From assembly GCF_014651955.1 (NCBI RefSeq), contig NZ_BMXW01000003.1, forward strand, positions 135,724 through 199,723: a stretch of DNA of 64,000 nt. Reading direction: 5' to 3'. This document shows positions 47,907 to 56,984 of this stretch, one piece after another; position 1 is the first letter of the stretch, and each line of letters begins with the position of its first letter. This DNA comes from Shewanella fodinae (GTDB lineage: Bacteria > Pseudomonadota > Gammaproteobacteria > Enterobacterales > Shewanellaceae). The notes beneath the pieces were generated by a model. That model saw only the letters and a list, made by a program, of their open reading frames with translations. It ran no database searches and was not told the origin of the DNA. A program made the translations under genes and the position numbers.

Positions 47907-48431
47907 GTGACAACAATCGTATCCGTGCGCCGTGACAAACAAGTGGTAATGGCCGGTGATGGCCAAGTTTCTCTGGGAAATACCGTCATGAAAGGTAACG
48001 CCCGCAAAGTCCGCCGTCTTTACCACGACAAAGTGATTGCTGGATTTGCCGGAGGCACTGCCGATGCGTTCACCTTGTTCGAACGTTTTGAGGCCAAACT
48101 GGAAATGCATCAGGGACACTTGATGAAAGCCGCCGTGGAACTGGCCAAAGACTGGCGTACTGACCGCATGTTACGCAAGCTGGAGGCACTGCTGGCGGTA
48201 GCGGATGCTGAATGTTCATTGATCATCACAGGTAATGGCGACGTACTGCAGCCAGAAAACGACCTCATTGCCATCGGTTCTGGTGGTAACTACGCCCAGG
48301 CAGCCGCTATCGCCATGCTGGAAAATACCGAACTTACGGCACGCGACATTTGCGAAAAAGCCTTAACCATCGCTGGCAATATCTGCGTGTTTACTAACCA
48401 GTTCAAGACCATTGAAGAACTGAATTACTGA
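47907..48431 (+). CDS. hslV: ATP-dependent protease peptidase subunit HslV (ClpQ)
   Basis: 174 residues. GTG 47907 with AAGAGGA upstream gives [12 protein letters not shown]; after removal of the first residue Thr1 is the nucleophile of the proteasome-like active site. [16 protein letters not shown] and [12 protein letters not shown] are conserved. Forms double hexamers capped by HslU. Heat-shock promoter upstream; hslU follows after 20 bases. Confidence 0.97.
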   Translation: MTTIVSVRRDKQVVMAGDGQVSLGNTVMKGNARKVRRLYHDKVIAGFAGGTADAFTLFERFEAKLEMHQGHLMKAAVELAKDWRTDRMLRKLEALLAVADAECSLIITGNGDVLQPENDLIAIGSGGNYAQAAAIAMLENTELTARDICEKALTIAGNICVFTNQFKTIEELNY

Positions 48432-48451
48432 ATTCTGCGTGAGGAAGTACC

Positions 48452-49777
48452 ATGTCGGAAATGACACCCCGCGAAATCGTCCACGAACTGGACGCCCATA
48501 TTATCGGCCAGCAAAAAGCCAAGCGCTCAGTGGCGGTTGCCTTACGTAACCGTTGGCGGCGGATGCAATTGGATAGCGCACTGCGCCAGGAAGTGACCCC
48601 GAAAAATATCCTGATGATTGGCCCGACCGGTGTTGGTAAGACCGAAATTGCCCGCCGTCTGGCAAAACTCGCCAATGCACCGTTTATTAAGGTAGAAGCC
48701 ACCAAATTTACCGAAGTGGGTTATGTCGGCAAAGAAGTGGATCAGATCATCCGCGATCTGACCGATGCTGCCGTCAAGATGACCCGCGAACAGCAGATGC
48801 TGAAATGCCGCACCCGAGCCGAAGAAGCGGCAGAAGAACGGGTACTGGATGCACTGTTGCCCAAGCCCAAAAATGATTGGGACAGCGAAAAAGAAGACAG
48901 CTCGCACACCCGGCAGATCTTCCGCAAAAAACTGCGCGAAGGCCAGTTGGACGATAAAGAGATAGAAATCGATGTCGCCGGCCCGCAGATTGGCGTGGAA
49001 ATCATGTCACCTCCAGGAATGGAAGAGATGACCAACCAATTGCAGAGCCTGTTCCAGAATATGGGTCAAGGCCAGACTAAACGCCGCAAACTGAAGATCA
49101 AAGACGCCATGAAGCAGCTGACTGAAGAGGAAGCTGCCAAACTGGTGAATCAGGAAGACCTTAAAGATCAAGCGATTGAACTGGTTGAGCAGCACGGCAT
49201 CGTCTTCTTGGATGAAATCGACAAGATCTGTAAACGTGGTGAAACCTCTGGCCCCGATGTCTCCCGCGAAGGGGTACAACGCGACCTGTTGCCATTGGTA
49301 GAAGGCTGTACCGTTAATACCAAGCACGGCATGGTGCGCACTGATCATATTCTGTTTATCGCTTCTGGTGCCTTCCAGATGTCTAAACCGTCAGATCTGA
49401 TCCCTGAGCTACAGGGGCGTCTGCCCATTCGTGTGGAACTGGATGCCTTAACCGCTGGCGACTTCAAACGCATTCTCACCGAGCCACACGCATCGCTGAC
49501 CGAACAGTATGTCGCGCTGATGGCAACCGAAGGCGTAACGGTAGAATTTACGGAATCAGGCATCGACCGCATTGCCGACGCCGCCTTCCAAGTGAATGAA
49601 ACCACCGAAAACATCGGGGCAAGACGGCTGCACACCATCATGGAAAAGCTGATGGAAGATATCTCCTATGAAGCCGCCGACAAATCCGGCGCCAATTACG
49701 TGATTGATGCCGAATACGTCAACGCTCATCTGGAAACCTTAGTGCACGACGAAGACCTGAGCCGTTTTATTCTTTAA
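48452..49777 (+). CDS. hslU: ATPase subunit HslU (ClpY) of the HslUV protease
   Basis: 441 residues. AAA+ unfoldase with Walker [15 protein letters not shown] (about 57-70), an intermediate I-domain (about 110-245), Walker [11 protein letters not shown] (about 250), sensor 2 [10 protein letters not shown] near 390 and the HslV-activating C-terminus LSRFIL. Cotranscribed with hslV. Confidence 0.97.
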   Translation: MSEMTPREIVHELDAHIIGQQKAKRSVAVALRNRWRRMQLDSALRQEVTPKNILMIGPTGVGKTEIARRLAKLANAPFIKVEATKFTEVGYVGKEVDQIIRDLTDAAVKMTREQQMLKCRTRAEEAAEERVLDALLPKPKNDWDSEKEDSSHTRQIFRKKLREGQLDDKEIEIDVAGPQIGVEIMSPPGMEEMTNQLQSLFQNMGQGQTKRRKLKIKDAMKQLTEEEAAKLVNQEDLKDQAIELVEQHGIVFLDEIDKICKRGETSGPDVSREGVQRDLLPLVEGCTVNTKHGMVRTDHILFIASGAFQMSKPSDLIPELQGRLPIRVELDALTAGDFKRILTEPHASLTEQYVALMATEGVTVEFTESGIDRIADAAFQVNETTENIGARRLHTIMEKLMEDISYEAADKSGANYVIDAEYVNAHLETLVHDEDLSRFIL

Positions 49778-49799
49778 AAACAGCCTATTATTGCCTTTT

Positions 49800-49825
49800 A
49801 CTGCCGCCTTAAAGGCGGCAGTTTG
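49800..49825 (+). terminator. terminator after hslU
   Basis: ACTGCCGCC and GGCGGCAGT form a 9-bp stem with a 5-nt loop, 23 bases after the hslU stop. Only three T residues follow, so it is GC-strong but has a short tail. Confidence 0.7.
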
Positions 49826-50013
49826 CTATCTAGCATTATGATTTTGCTATCTACGTCTATCTTTGCGTCAGTTGTCACAAAAAAATGCTGCACCCTATTC
49901 TGCCACTTGTTAATATCGCTTACCGCAAGTCAACATTTGTAACCCACAATGGCACGGAAGCTGCTCATTTGTACCCAATGTCAATGCCCGTGCCTATTCC
50001 AGAGAAAGGCACT

Positions 50014-50961
50014 ATGAAAAAACTCGTTACGTTAGTAATGGCATTCAGTCTGCTGACCGCTTGTACTTCTGCGACAAGAGAATCAGTAAACACACTGCCA
50101 ATAGCCACGCCAAAAATTAGCCCAACACTTCAAGCGCCAGAACAACTTGGTCTAAAGCGTGTCGTGGCCATTGCGCGTTTCACTGATGAAACTAAACGTG
50201 GAAGTTTCCTCCTTGATAAAGATGGTGATCGGATTGGTAAGCAAGCTGCCGATATTCTTGCCGCTCGTCTTACTGAGACACACAAATTCATCATGCTAGA
50301 AAGAAACGACCTGAATAAAGTGTTATCAGAAAACAAATTGGCTGGTAAAACCATGCCGTCAGTGGGAGCTGATTTTTTGATTATCGGTTCAGTTTCTGAA
50401 TTCGGTCGCTCCACCACCAGTGAGGTTGGCATTTTCAGCCGTAATAAAATTCAAAAAGCCAATGCGACTGTTAACGTACGTTTGATTAACACGCGTACAG
50501 GAGAAATTGTCTATTCAGAGGAAGCCTCGGGGGAAGCTGTTGTTGAAGCCAACCACGTATTCAATGTTGGTGAACGTGCCAGTTATGATTCATCGCTAGA
50601 CGATAAAGCCGTCTCTGCTGCCATTTCCAAACTTGTCAGTAATATCACCGAAAATCTACTCGATAGCCCATGGCGCGCTTACTTGATCGGTCAGCAAGGT
50701 TCGCTATGGATGATGACTGGAGGACAATCACAAGGGCTGAAAACCGACGAGCTTTTTGACGTTTTTAAAGAAGGCGAAACAGTTAAAAATCCCCAGACTG
50801 GACTATTGATAACGTTACCAGGTGAAAAAATCGCCACGATTAAAGTTAAAAGTTTTATCGGCAAAGGCAGTAATGAATTGTCTCTATGTGAACTGGTGTC
50901 AGGAACGATCAATCCTAAACAGCTCACAGGTCTTGTGGTTCAAGAACAGAAAAAGGCATAA
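50014..50961 (+). CDS. CsgG-family outer-membrane lipoprotein
   Basis: 315 residues. ATG 50014 (AAAGG upstream) gives a lipoprotein signal MKKLVTLVMAFSLLTAC; the longer frame from 49885 is an artefact. A CsgG-like domain spans about 45-210 (RVVAIARFTDETK, FIMLERNDLNKVLSE, GADFLIIGSVSEFG, RLINTRTGEIVYSEEASGE). The C-terminal part (about 225-310) may be a small separate domain. First gene of a four-gene lipoprotein operon (overlaps or gaps of a few bases). True CsgG exports curli, but no curli genes are present; function unknown. Confidence 0.8.
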   Translation: MKKLVTLVMAFSLLTACTSATRESVNTLPIATPKISPTLQAPEQLGLKRVVAIARFTDETKRGSFLLDKDGDRIGKQAADILAARLTETHKFIMLERNDLNKVLSENKLAGKTMPSVGADFLIIGSVSEFGRSTTSEVGIFSRNKIQKANATVNVRLINTRTGEIVYSEEASGEAVVEANHVFNVGERASYDSSLDDKAVSAAISKLVSNITENLLDSPWRAYLIGQQGSLWMMTGGQSQGLKTDELFDVFKEGETVKNPQTGLLITLPGEKIATIKVKSFIGKGSNELSLCELVSGTINPKQLTGLVVQEQKKA

Positions 50962-50964
50962 CCC

Positions 50965-51282
50965 ATGAAAAAAATATTTCTCATAGCCATCACGCTTTTT
51001 CTAAGCGCTTGTAGTTCCCATTATGAAACCACAACCCAGGTAGATGACAAAGCTTATCTCCAATTAAGTGGCAGTCTGGCAGGAGCACAGTTGGTTTTAG
51101 ATAAACAGCCAGCGATAAATTTAGATGGGGTTACTAGTTACACGGAGAAAGATGAAACGGTAATTAAGTTTGTGGTAGCAACTGGCAACCATTTAGTTGA
51201 AATCCATAAGAACGGTGAAACGTTAGTTAAGCGCAATATTTTTGTGACTAACGGTAATACTTTTGAAATACGGATCCCCTGA
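50965..51282 (+). CDS. small lipoprotein of the CsgG-like operon
   Basis: 105 residues with lipobox LFLSAC (Cys16). The mature part (LQLSGSLAGAQLVLD, then GNHLVEIHKNGETLVKRNIFV) resembles a PEGA-like beta-sandwich by eye. No catalytic motif. Starts 3 bases after the CsgG-like gene and its stop overlaps the next start. Confidence 0.7.
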   Translation: MKKIFLIAITLFLSACSSHYETTTQVDDKAYLQLSGSLAGAQLVLDKQPAINLDGVTSYTEKDETVIKFVVATGNHLVEIHKNGETLVKRNIFVTNGNTFEIRIP

Positions 51283-51647
51283 TGAGAAAACATAACACAA
51301 TACTCGTAGCATTAGCGTTGATAGTACTTGGCGGTTGTGCGGCCAATAATAACAGTATTTATTATTGGGGTAATTACTCACAGACTGCATATGAATATCA
51401 AAAATCGCCCAGCGAAAGCAGCCGTCAAGCACATGTGCAATCACTCACAGCTATCGTTGAAAATGCGGTAGCGCAACATAAGAAAATTCCACCAGGCATT
51501 TGTGCAGAATTAGGTATGCTACAAGCTCAGAACTCACCGAAACTAGCACTACAGTATTTTAATCAAGAAAAAAGCTTATTCCCTGAGTCAGCACCGCTTA
51601 TGGATAGGCTGATAAACGATCTACACAAGGATGCTCGTTCATTATGA
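51282..51647 (+). CDS. DUF4810-type lipoprotein
   Basis: 121 residues; lipobox VLGGC and then the characteristic SIYYWGNYSQTAYEY segment. The C-terminal half is helical, with LGMLQAQNSPKLALQYF resembling a TPR-like unit. Members of this family usually sit between a CsgG-like and a DUF799 gene, as here. Function unknown. Confidence 0.75.
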   Translation: MRKHNTILVALALIVLGGCAANNNSIYYWGNYSQTAYEYQKSPSESSRQAHVQSLTAIVENAVAQHKKIPPGICAELGMLQAQNSPKLALQYFNQEKSLFPESAPLMDRLINDLHKDARSL

Positions 51648-52315
51648 GAAAAATAATTCTACTACTATTAATCACCACAGCATCCTTGCTGACAGGCTGT
51701 GCGACCCCCAACTATGTTACTAAGCAGGCCGCATATCCCCTGATGTACCAGCAACATCCACTGTCAATATTAGTGGTGCCAGCAATTAATCATTCAACCG
51801 CTGCCGATGCACCGGAACTGTATTCGACAACCATAGCTACCCCGCTGGCAGAGGCTGGATACTATGTACTGCCGCTACCAATTACTAATATGCTGCTTCA
51901 ACAGCAAGGGGTGGTTGACGGCGAGCAATTAGAGAAGGTTGATGCCACCAAGTTCCAAGGACTGTTTGGTGCTGACGCGATATTATTTGTCACTATTAAT
52001 CAATGGGATACAAACTATTATATCACTGGTGGCAACGTGACTGTGGGAGCCGCTTTTCGATTAGTATCTACTAAAGACAATGAAGAACTATGGCACTATA
52101 GCCAGACCATTGTTTATGACACCTCAGGCAACAGTGGCGGAGGTCTCCTCGCAGCAATTATTTCAACGGCAATATCCACTGCGACAACTGACTATGTTCC
52201 AATTGCCAGAACCGTTAACGGAATCGTGGTCAATACACTTCCAGCCGGCAAATACAATCCGCACTACGACAAAGATGGTGCGGTAACAATTCTTGAACAG
52301 AAACAAGTAAACTAA
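51644..52315 (+). CDS. DUF799/GNA1162-type lipoprotein
   Basis: 223 residues; lipobox SLLTGC, then a Rossmann-like domain with LSILVVPAINHSTAADAPEL and LFGADAILFVTINQWD, and a small Gly-rich segment (GNSGGGLLAAI). The meningococcal homologue GNA1162 is surface-associated with a fold related to TolB N-terminal and CsgG-like proteins. Starts 4 bases before the end of the DUF4810 gene. Likely partner of the CsgG-like protein in an envelope complex. Confidence 0.78.
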   Translation: MRKIILLLLITTASLLTGCATPNYVTKQAAYPLMYQQHPLSILVVPAINHSTAADAPELYSTTIATPLAEAGYYVLPLPITNMLLQQQGVVDGEQLEKVDATKFQGLFGADAILFVTINQWDTNYYITGGNVTVGAAFRLVSTKDNEELWHYSQTIVYDTSGNSGGGLLAAIISTAISTATTDYVPIARTVNGIVVNTLPAGKYNPHYDKDGAVTILEQKQVN

Positions 52316-52332
52316 GCGCAATATCTTCCTGT

Positions 52333-52368
52333 GGGCGATTGTCTTAGCGCAATACTGGACAATCGCCC
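52333..52368 (+). terminator. hairpin after the lipoprotein operon
   Basis: GGGCGATTGTC pairs perfectly with GACAATCGCCC (11 bp) around a 14-nt loop, 18 bases after the last stop. No T run follows, so it may be a Rho-independent terminator of poor type or an mRNA 3' stabiliser. Confidence 0.5.
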
Positions 52369-52547
52369 GTACGAATATGATTGAAGGAAGAACATGAAGT
52401 ACCTCATCATAAAACATGATTAATTGGTTGTTCTATTTAGCTTTCTCCACGAATATCAGTGAAGTTTTAACTACGGTAAAATCTCGCCATCAACAATACT
52501 GAGACGCCACACAAGAAGACTCGCAAAAACGGCCATACAGCCACAAA

Positions 52548-52877
52548 TTAACAGCGCTGCTGCATCCGCAGAGTTTTCAGCCAGAAGAGTTCTTGGCAAT
52601 GATTAGTAAACGCTTTACGCTGAGGGGTGATCCTGATATCTGCCGGGGCGCTGACAACCGTGTAGGTACTCCAGCATTCGGCACACAGTTGCTCATCTTC
52701 GACATCATCTTTTTCATACTGATGTTGCATTACCACACCATCGGCGAAGTGATACCGGGTATCAATGGCAGTCACCGTCACACCATTATCTTGATACGAC
52801 AAATCCCGCTGCTGTTGCCCTACAATCACTGCGCTGCGCTGGTGAATAGCATCGATGTAGTGAGCCAGAGACGTCAT
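52548..52877 (-). CDS. hypothetical protein
   Basis: 109 residues with no signal peptide, no membrane segment and no family I recognise. The composition (Gln, His, Val, Asp) and two paired Cys (CAEC at about 70) look like a real cytosolic protein. A ribosome-binding site (AAAGG, 7 bases upstream) supports the ATG at 52877. Isolated between the lipoprotein operon and the PEBP gene. Confidence 0.6.
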   Translation of the reverse strand: MTSLAHYIDAIHQRSAVIVGQQQRDLSYQDNGVTVTAIDTRYHFADGVVMQHQYEKDDVEDEQLCAECWSTYTVVSAPADIRITPQRKAFTNHCQELFWLKTLRMQQRC

Positions 52878-53059
52878 TCTGTTACCTTTCTATATGTGAT
52901 TCAGCAAGATAGTCTTGCTGTCTGAGCAAAATTAGCAGACGATGATACACCAAGAATTAAGTTTGGGGCGTGACCGATGCCTGCGCTTAGCAGGTAAGCT
53001 TTTAATCACCGTCACCGCCCACAATGGTTAGGATTCAATTATTGCTATCTGGAGTACCT

Positions 53060-53632
53060 ATGAAAACCATCGCATGTATCTGTGCCAGTCTATCGCTGCT
53101 GACCAGCTCACTCTTTGCCGTCCATGCCGACGAGTTTACTCTGAGCAGTCCTGATATTAGCCCCAACGCCACCATTCCTGCACGTTTTGAGGCCAATACC
53201 TTTGGTTGCCATGGTGACAACCAATCGCCAGAACTGCGTTGGAGTGGCGCGCCGTTAGCGACCCAAAGTTATGCTCTGACAGTTTACGACCCAGATGCGC
53301 CTACTGGTTCTGGTTGGTGGCACTGGATGGTTATTAATATTCCCGCGACCACAACGCATCTGCCTGCCAATGCCGGGGCTTTGGGCGATAAAGGCTTACC
53401 ACCGGGAGCCAGCCAGGTTCGCATCGACTATGGCGTCAAAGCCTGGGGTGGCACTTGTCCACCGGTGGGCGATAAACCTCACCGCTATATTTTTACCCTT
53501 TATGCGTTGAAAACCGCCAAGCTGGAAGTCCCAGCCGAGGCTACCGCTGCTGTAGGTGGTTTTATGATTAACGCCAACGCAATTGCCAAAGCCAGCTTCA
53601 CCGGTTACTACGGTCGTGCGGCGCGGCAGTGA
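53060..53632 (+). CDS. YbhB/YbcL-type PEBP family protein, exported
   Basis: 190 residues. Signal peptide (about 1-23, cleaved near VHA). The phosphatidylethanolamine-binding-protein fold shows in LRWSGAPLATQSYALTVYDPDAPTGSG, WWHWMVINIP and KPHRYIFTLYAL, the conserved ligand-site segments. E. coli YbhB and YbcL are relatives; their ligand in bacteria is unclear. ATG 53060 has GGAG upstream. The C-terminus GYYGR is typical. Confidence 0.85.
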   Translation: MKTIACICASLSLLTSSLFAVHADEFTLSSPDISPNATIPARFEANTFGCHGDNQSPELRWSGAPLATQSYALTVYDPDAPTGSGWWHWMVINIPATTTHLPANAGALGDKGLPPGASQVRIDYGVKAWGGTCPPVGDKPHRYIFTLYALKTAKLEVPAEATAAVGGFMINANAIAKASFTGYYGRAARQ

Positions 53633-53641
53633 CACTTAACA

Positions 53642-53678
53642 CTGATGGCATCGGTATACCTTTGCCCGATGCCGTCAG
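53642..53678 (+). terminator. hairpin after the PEBP gene
   Basis: CTGATGGCATCGG and CCGATGCCGTCAG form a 13-bp stem with one G-U pair around an 11-nt loop. No T run follows. Lies between convergent genes. Confidence 0.45.
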
Positions 53679-53751
53679 GCAACTACCACACGCAACACAC
53701 CGCCGTGCATACATCGTCAATTCGACGTCTATTCAATAATGGATGGTAAAA

Positions 53752-54306
53752 TCAATGCGCGGCAAAATCGGCAAACGCCTGTAATTGTTTACCTAAAAAC
53801 TCGCGCGTCGCGGCATCGGTGAGTTTGCCTTCACTGATTTTCCCCATCGCCTGCCCTATCATGGCTTCTGGCTTGTTCATCACCTTAGCATCAAAAAATA
53901 CCAGAATTTGCCGCAGGTGATACTGCATCCGCGCGCCACCAATCACGCCAGGAGAGGCACTTTCAATCATCACAGGCTTGCCGACCAAAGGCTGTGGCGA
54001 TACCCGCGATAACCAGTCGAGGGCATTTTTCAACACCCCAGGGACAGAGTAATTATATTCAGGAGAGACAATAATCAGCCCATCGGCTTCAGCAATCATA
54101 GACGCCATCTGTAGCACTGCCTCGGGAAAACCCTGAGATTCCTGCACATCGGCGTTATACAGCGGAAAATCACCAACAGAACCCAAAGGCGCAATTTCTA
54201 CATTGGCAGGTGCCAGTTGCGGCAATGCCCGAGCAACTGTGGCATTCAGAGAATCCTTACGTAGACTGCCCACCAGCGTGACAAACTTTAGGGGGTTTTC
54301 ACTCAT
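53752..54306 (-). CDS. chrR: NADPH-dependent FMN reductase (ChrR/YieF family)
   Basis: 184 residues of the flavodoxin-like quinone/chromate reductases. LVGSLRKDSLNATVA binds FMN phosphate, IIVSPEYNYSVPGVLKNALDWLSR is the family signature, and GGARMQYHLRQILVF is conserved. It is soluble and reduces quinones or metals such as chromate in vitro, protecting from oxidative stress. Monocistronic. Confidence 0.88.
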   Translation of the reverse strand: MSENPLKFVTLVGSLRKDSLNATVARALPQLAPANVEIAPLGSVGDFPLYNADVQESQGFPEAVLQMASMIAEADGLIIVSPEYNYSVPGVLKNALDWLSRVSPQPLVGKPVMIESASPGVIGGARMQYHLRQILVFFDAKVMNKPEAMIGQAMGKISEGKLTDAATREFLGKQLQAFADFAAH

Positions 54307-54389
54307 AAACCTGACTCCATGTTAGCGGCTCGACTTAATCGCATCATACGCTGGAGCCAGGGGCACTGTCACACTGTTCTGTTAAACGC

Positions 54390-56720
54390 TTATGCGAGCA
54401 ACGCCTGCAGCGAAACGTTGCCTCGCAACCCTTTAAGATTGAAGCGGTCACCCGCAGGCCCCTGCGGCAATAACACCTGGTCGCCCACCTGCAATTTTTG
54501 CCAGCGTTTTCCTTGCGGCAATCGCAGCGTCAACCACAACGCCTGCGGTTGTCCTTCTGGCAGTGCCAGTTTGCCATCAAGCCGCTGTAACTGCGGATCA
54601 TATTGCAAACTCAGACCAGTTTTACCCCACGGTGTGGGCACCGGCTCACAAGTCACTGGCTTGCCACTGAACAACCAGGCATGGGGCAGCGCTTTGGCCA
54701 AATGCAGTCCATGATCATCATCAAATACCAACGCCCAACGCAGCAATAACGGTATTGTCAGCTGTGCGGGCATACAAAATAATGGCATACCCCCAGTGAT
54801 ATCGGTCACCTCGCCCGCCGTCCAACTTCCTGGCGTATGGGCATGATAACGATGGGCGTACATAAACAGCAGATACTCATCCACTCGCCCGAGTGACAAC
54901 AACTGCCGCGCATAACCGTATGAGATAAAGCCCAGCAAATTACGCTCGTGCTCGTTGGCGGCGGTGATATTCGCTACCACCCCGATGCTGGTGGCACCAT
55001 AGGCGCGCATACAGTTAATCACCAAGTGCGACAGCTCAGCTGGCAACACATCCGCGTGCAGCAACTCTGCATAGGCGCGATGCGGCCAGCCCTGTTCGCT
55101 AGGGTTTTGCTGCGCTAGCGCCTGACGAAACGTCAATTTGGCCCCAGGAAGTGGGCCAATGTAAGGGGGCTGCATGTCGTGGCGAATGTTGGCACGAATG
55201 CTCTGCTCCAGCCGCGCATGCAGTTGTTTAGCGCGCTGTTGCCAGTGTTGCGCCAGTGAACGTTCACCGCCTAATTTGCCCCAAATGGCGGCAATATCAT
55301 TCAGCCCCCGCACCGTCATGGCACTGTTAGCAAAATAGGGCTTCCACCAGATAGCGGGATCTTCAAACAGGCAAGCATCGGATTCATTCCAGCCGTGGAT
55401 CAGCCCATAGCCCGGATCGTCCTGTGGCAATTGCAAACTGACATCATGCAGTTCCAGCAAAATACTGGCAGTGGCCGCAATTTTGTGGCGATGCTTCTGT
55501 AGCAGGGCTTTATCAGCGGTGTAACGGTAGTAGCGAGCCAGTAGCGACAAGGTCAAACCGAACTGGGCGGTTTCGGGGCCGCGCATGTTGATCATGCCGT
55601 CATCGGCGACAAAATCGCTAAAATAACCATCCAGCACGGCAGCCGCCTGCGCAAAACGGCCCCACTCTAGATTGGCATACAGTGAACTGGTGAAGGTATC
55701 CTGAAAGCCGTCGTACTCCTGCCCATAATAATCGCGATCCACTGCGCCGTACTTCGGGTAGACACCGTCAGGACGCACTATTTGCTCGCGGGCAAAGGCA
55801 AACTGCACCATATCGCCCCAACTTTGATCGGGTAAGGTGACGCTGGCGCAATCGTGCAACAATTGCTGCCAATAGCCGCTAAAACGCAGCAATGCCCGGT
55901 AAAAATCGGCGGCCGCCGGTGGCTGTCGTCTCGGCGGATAAGCGGGATAGCTGTAACCATAATGCACTTCGCTGACTTTGCCATCTTCAATCAATGCGGA
56001 ACGATGCCAGGTCTGGGTGATAAAACGGTCGGTGGCATCCACATCGGCAAATACCAGCAGGTCATAGTAGCGGTTGTGGCTGATTGGGATCACTTTATGG
56101 ACTGCCGGTAACCAACCCCCTAACAACCCTTCATAACGTTTAGCCGCCAGCGCATCGTCACCGCAACCCTTCAGCACCTGCCGCGGATGATATGTGCGGG
56201 TGCGGCCGTTGGGATAAACCATCATGGTATCGTCACATTGACGGGTCCCAATAAAACTGTTCCAAGGCAAACGACCACCATAATCTTCAGCATTGAGCTT
56301 GGACGCCAATGGTGGCGCCACGCTGCGCACTTGCAGCTCGTCCGGCTCACCCTTTGCGAGCAGTTTATCTGCCAGTAAATCCGCATCTGCCATCGCGACT
56401 TCTGCCAATGACATGCCTAAATAGTATGGCTGGTCGGTGGCGAATGTCGCTTCCAGGCGTTTGCTCAGCATTAACACTTGTTGACCATGACACATCGCCA
56501 AAGCACCGTCAGGTTGCCGCAGATCTTCATATACCGACCAACTCAGCCCTAGTTCCTCAAATTCACCTATAGGGGTAAACCCTTCAAGTTGCGATGGCGT
56601 CAGCGCTTGTAGTCGCGGACTGGCGGCCAGCTCCGGTTGAGAAGTCGCCGCCTGCAGCCTGCCCACAGCCACCGCGGCGGTGGTTAATGCCACAGATTGT
56701 AAAAAGTGCCTTCTGTCCAT
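54390..56720 (-). CDS. Tat-exported protein with (alpha/alpha)6-barrel-like fold, probable glycoside hydrolase
   Basis: 776 residues. A twin-arginine signal (MDRRHFLQSVALTTAAVAVG) ends near AQA-like LQA. The middle and C-terminal parts are rich in aromatic and helical hairpins (HGWNESDACLFEDPAIWWKPYFANSA, and AGEVTDITGG), reminiscent of six-hairpin glycosidases and lyases. There is no closer family assignment; an N-terminal beta domain (about 40-260) precedes the barrel. It is divergent from an MHS transporter across a palindrome (56813-56840), which suggests shared control of a carbohydrate or uptake pathway. Confidence 0.6.
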   Translation of the reverse strand: MDRRHFLQSVALTTAAVAVGRLQAATSQPELAASPRLQALTPSQLEGFTPIGEFEELGLSWSVYEDLRQPDGALAMCHGQQVLMLSKRLEATFATDQPYYLGMSLAEVAMADADLLADKLLAKGEPDELQVRSVAPPLASKLNAEDYGGRLPWNSFIGTRQCDDTMMVYPNGRTRTYHPRQVLKGCGDDALAAKRYEGLLGGWLPAVHKVIPISHNRYYDLLVFADVDATDRFITQTWHRSALIEDGKVSEVHYGYSYPAYPPRRQPPAAADFYRALLRFSGYWQQLLHDCASVTLPDQSWGDMVQFAFAREQIVRPDGVYPKYGAVDRDYYGQEYDGFQDTFTSSLYANLEWGRFAQAAAVLDGYFSDFVADDGMINMRGPETAQFGLTLSLLARYYRYTADKALLQKHRHKIAATASILLELHDVSLQLPQDDPGYGLIHGWNESDACLFEDPAIWWKPYFANSAMTVRGLNDIAAIWGKLGGERSLAQHWQQRAKQLHARLEQSIRANIRHDMQPPYIGPLPGAKLTFRQALAQQNPSEQGWPHRAYAELLHADVLPAELSHLVINCMRAYGATSIGVVANITAANEHERNLLGFISYGYARQLLSLGRVDEYLLFMYAHRYHAHTPGSWTAGEVTDITGGMPLFCMPAQLTIPLLLRWALVFDDDHGLHLAKALPHAWLFSGKPVTCEPVPTPWGKTGLSLQYDPQLQRLDGKLALPEGQPQALWLTLRLPQGKRWQKLQVGDQVLLPQGPAGDRFNLKGLRGNVSLQALLA

Positions 56721-56812
56721 CTGATCTCCCCGAATGAATGGTTGTATGCGTCAATTGCTATCTAACGGGAAAACCCCGCACAGGTGCTTTATTTAGTAAG
56801 CGTTAACATGAT

Positions 56813-56840
56813 AATTTTATATCGTATACCATATAAAATT
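56813..56840. promoter_or_regulatory. 28-bp palindrome between divergent genes (candidate GntR-type operator)
   Basis: AATTTTATAT and ATATAAAATT flank CGTATACC; only the bases next to the centre break symmetry. The core GTATAC inside an AT-rich dyad resembles operators of GntR-family repressors. It lies 93 bases before the hydrolase start and 145 before the transporter start. No GntR gene is in the window. Confidence 0.55.
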
Positions 56841-56984
56841 GACCAATTGCAACATCAAATCCCTCCCAGCTGTTTGGTTGGCCCCCATTGGGGTTGTGTG
56901 GTGTGGTAATTGGGGAAAAGCCCAGATTCCGCTATCATGCGCTTTTTGCCAGTCACTACTGGCGGTCTTAGCATTGGACAAGGC

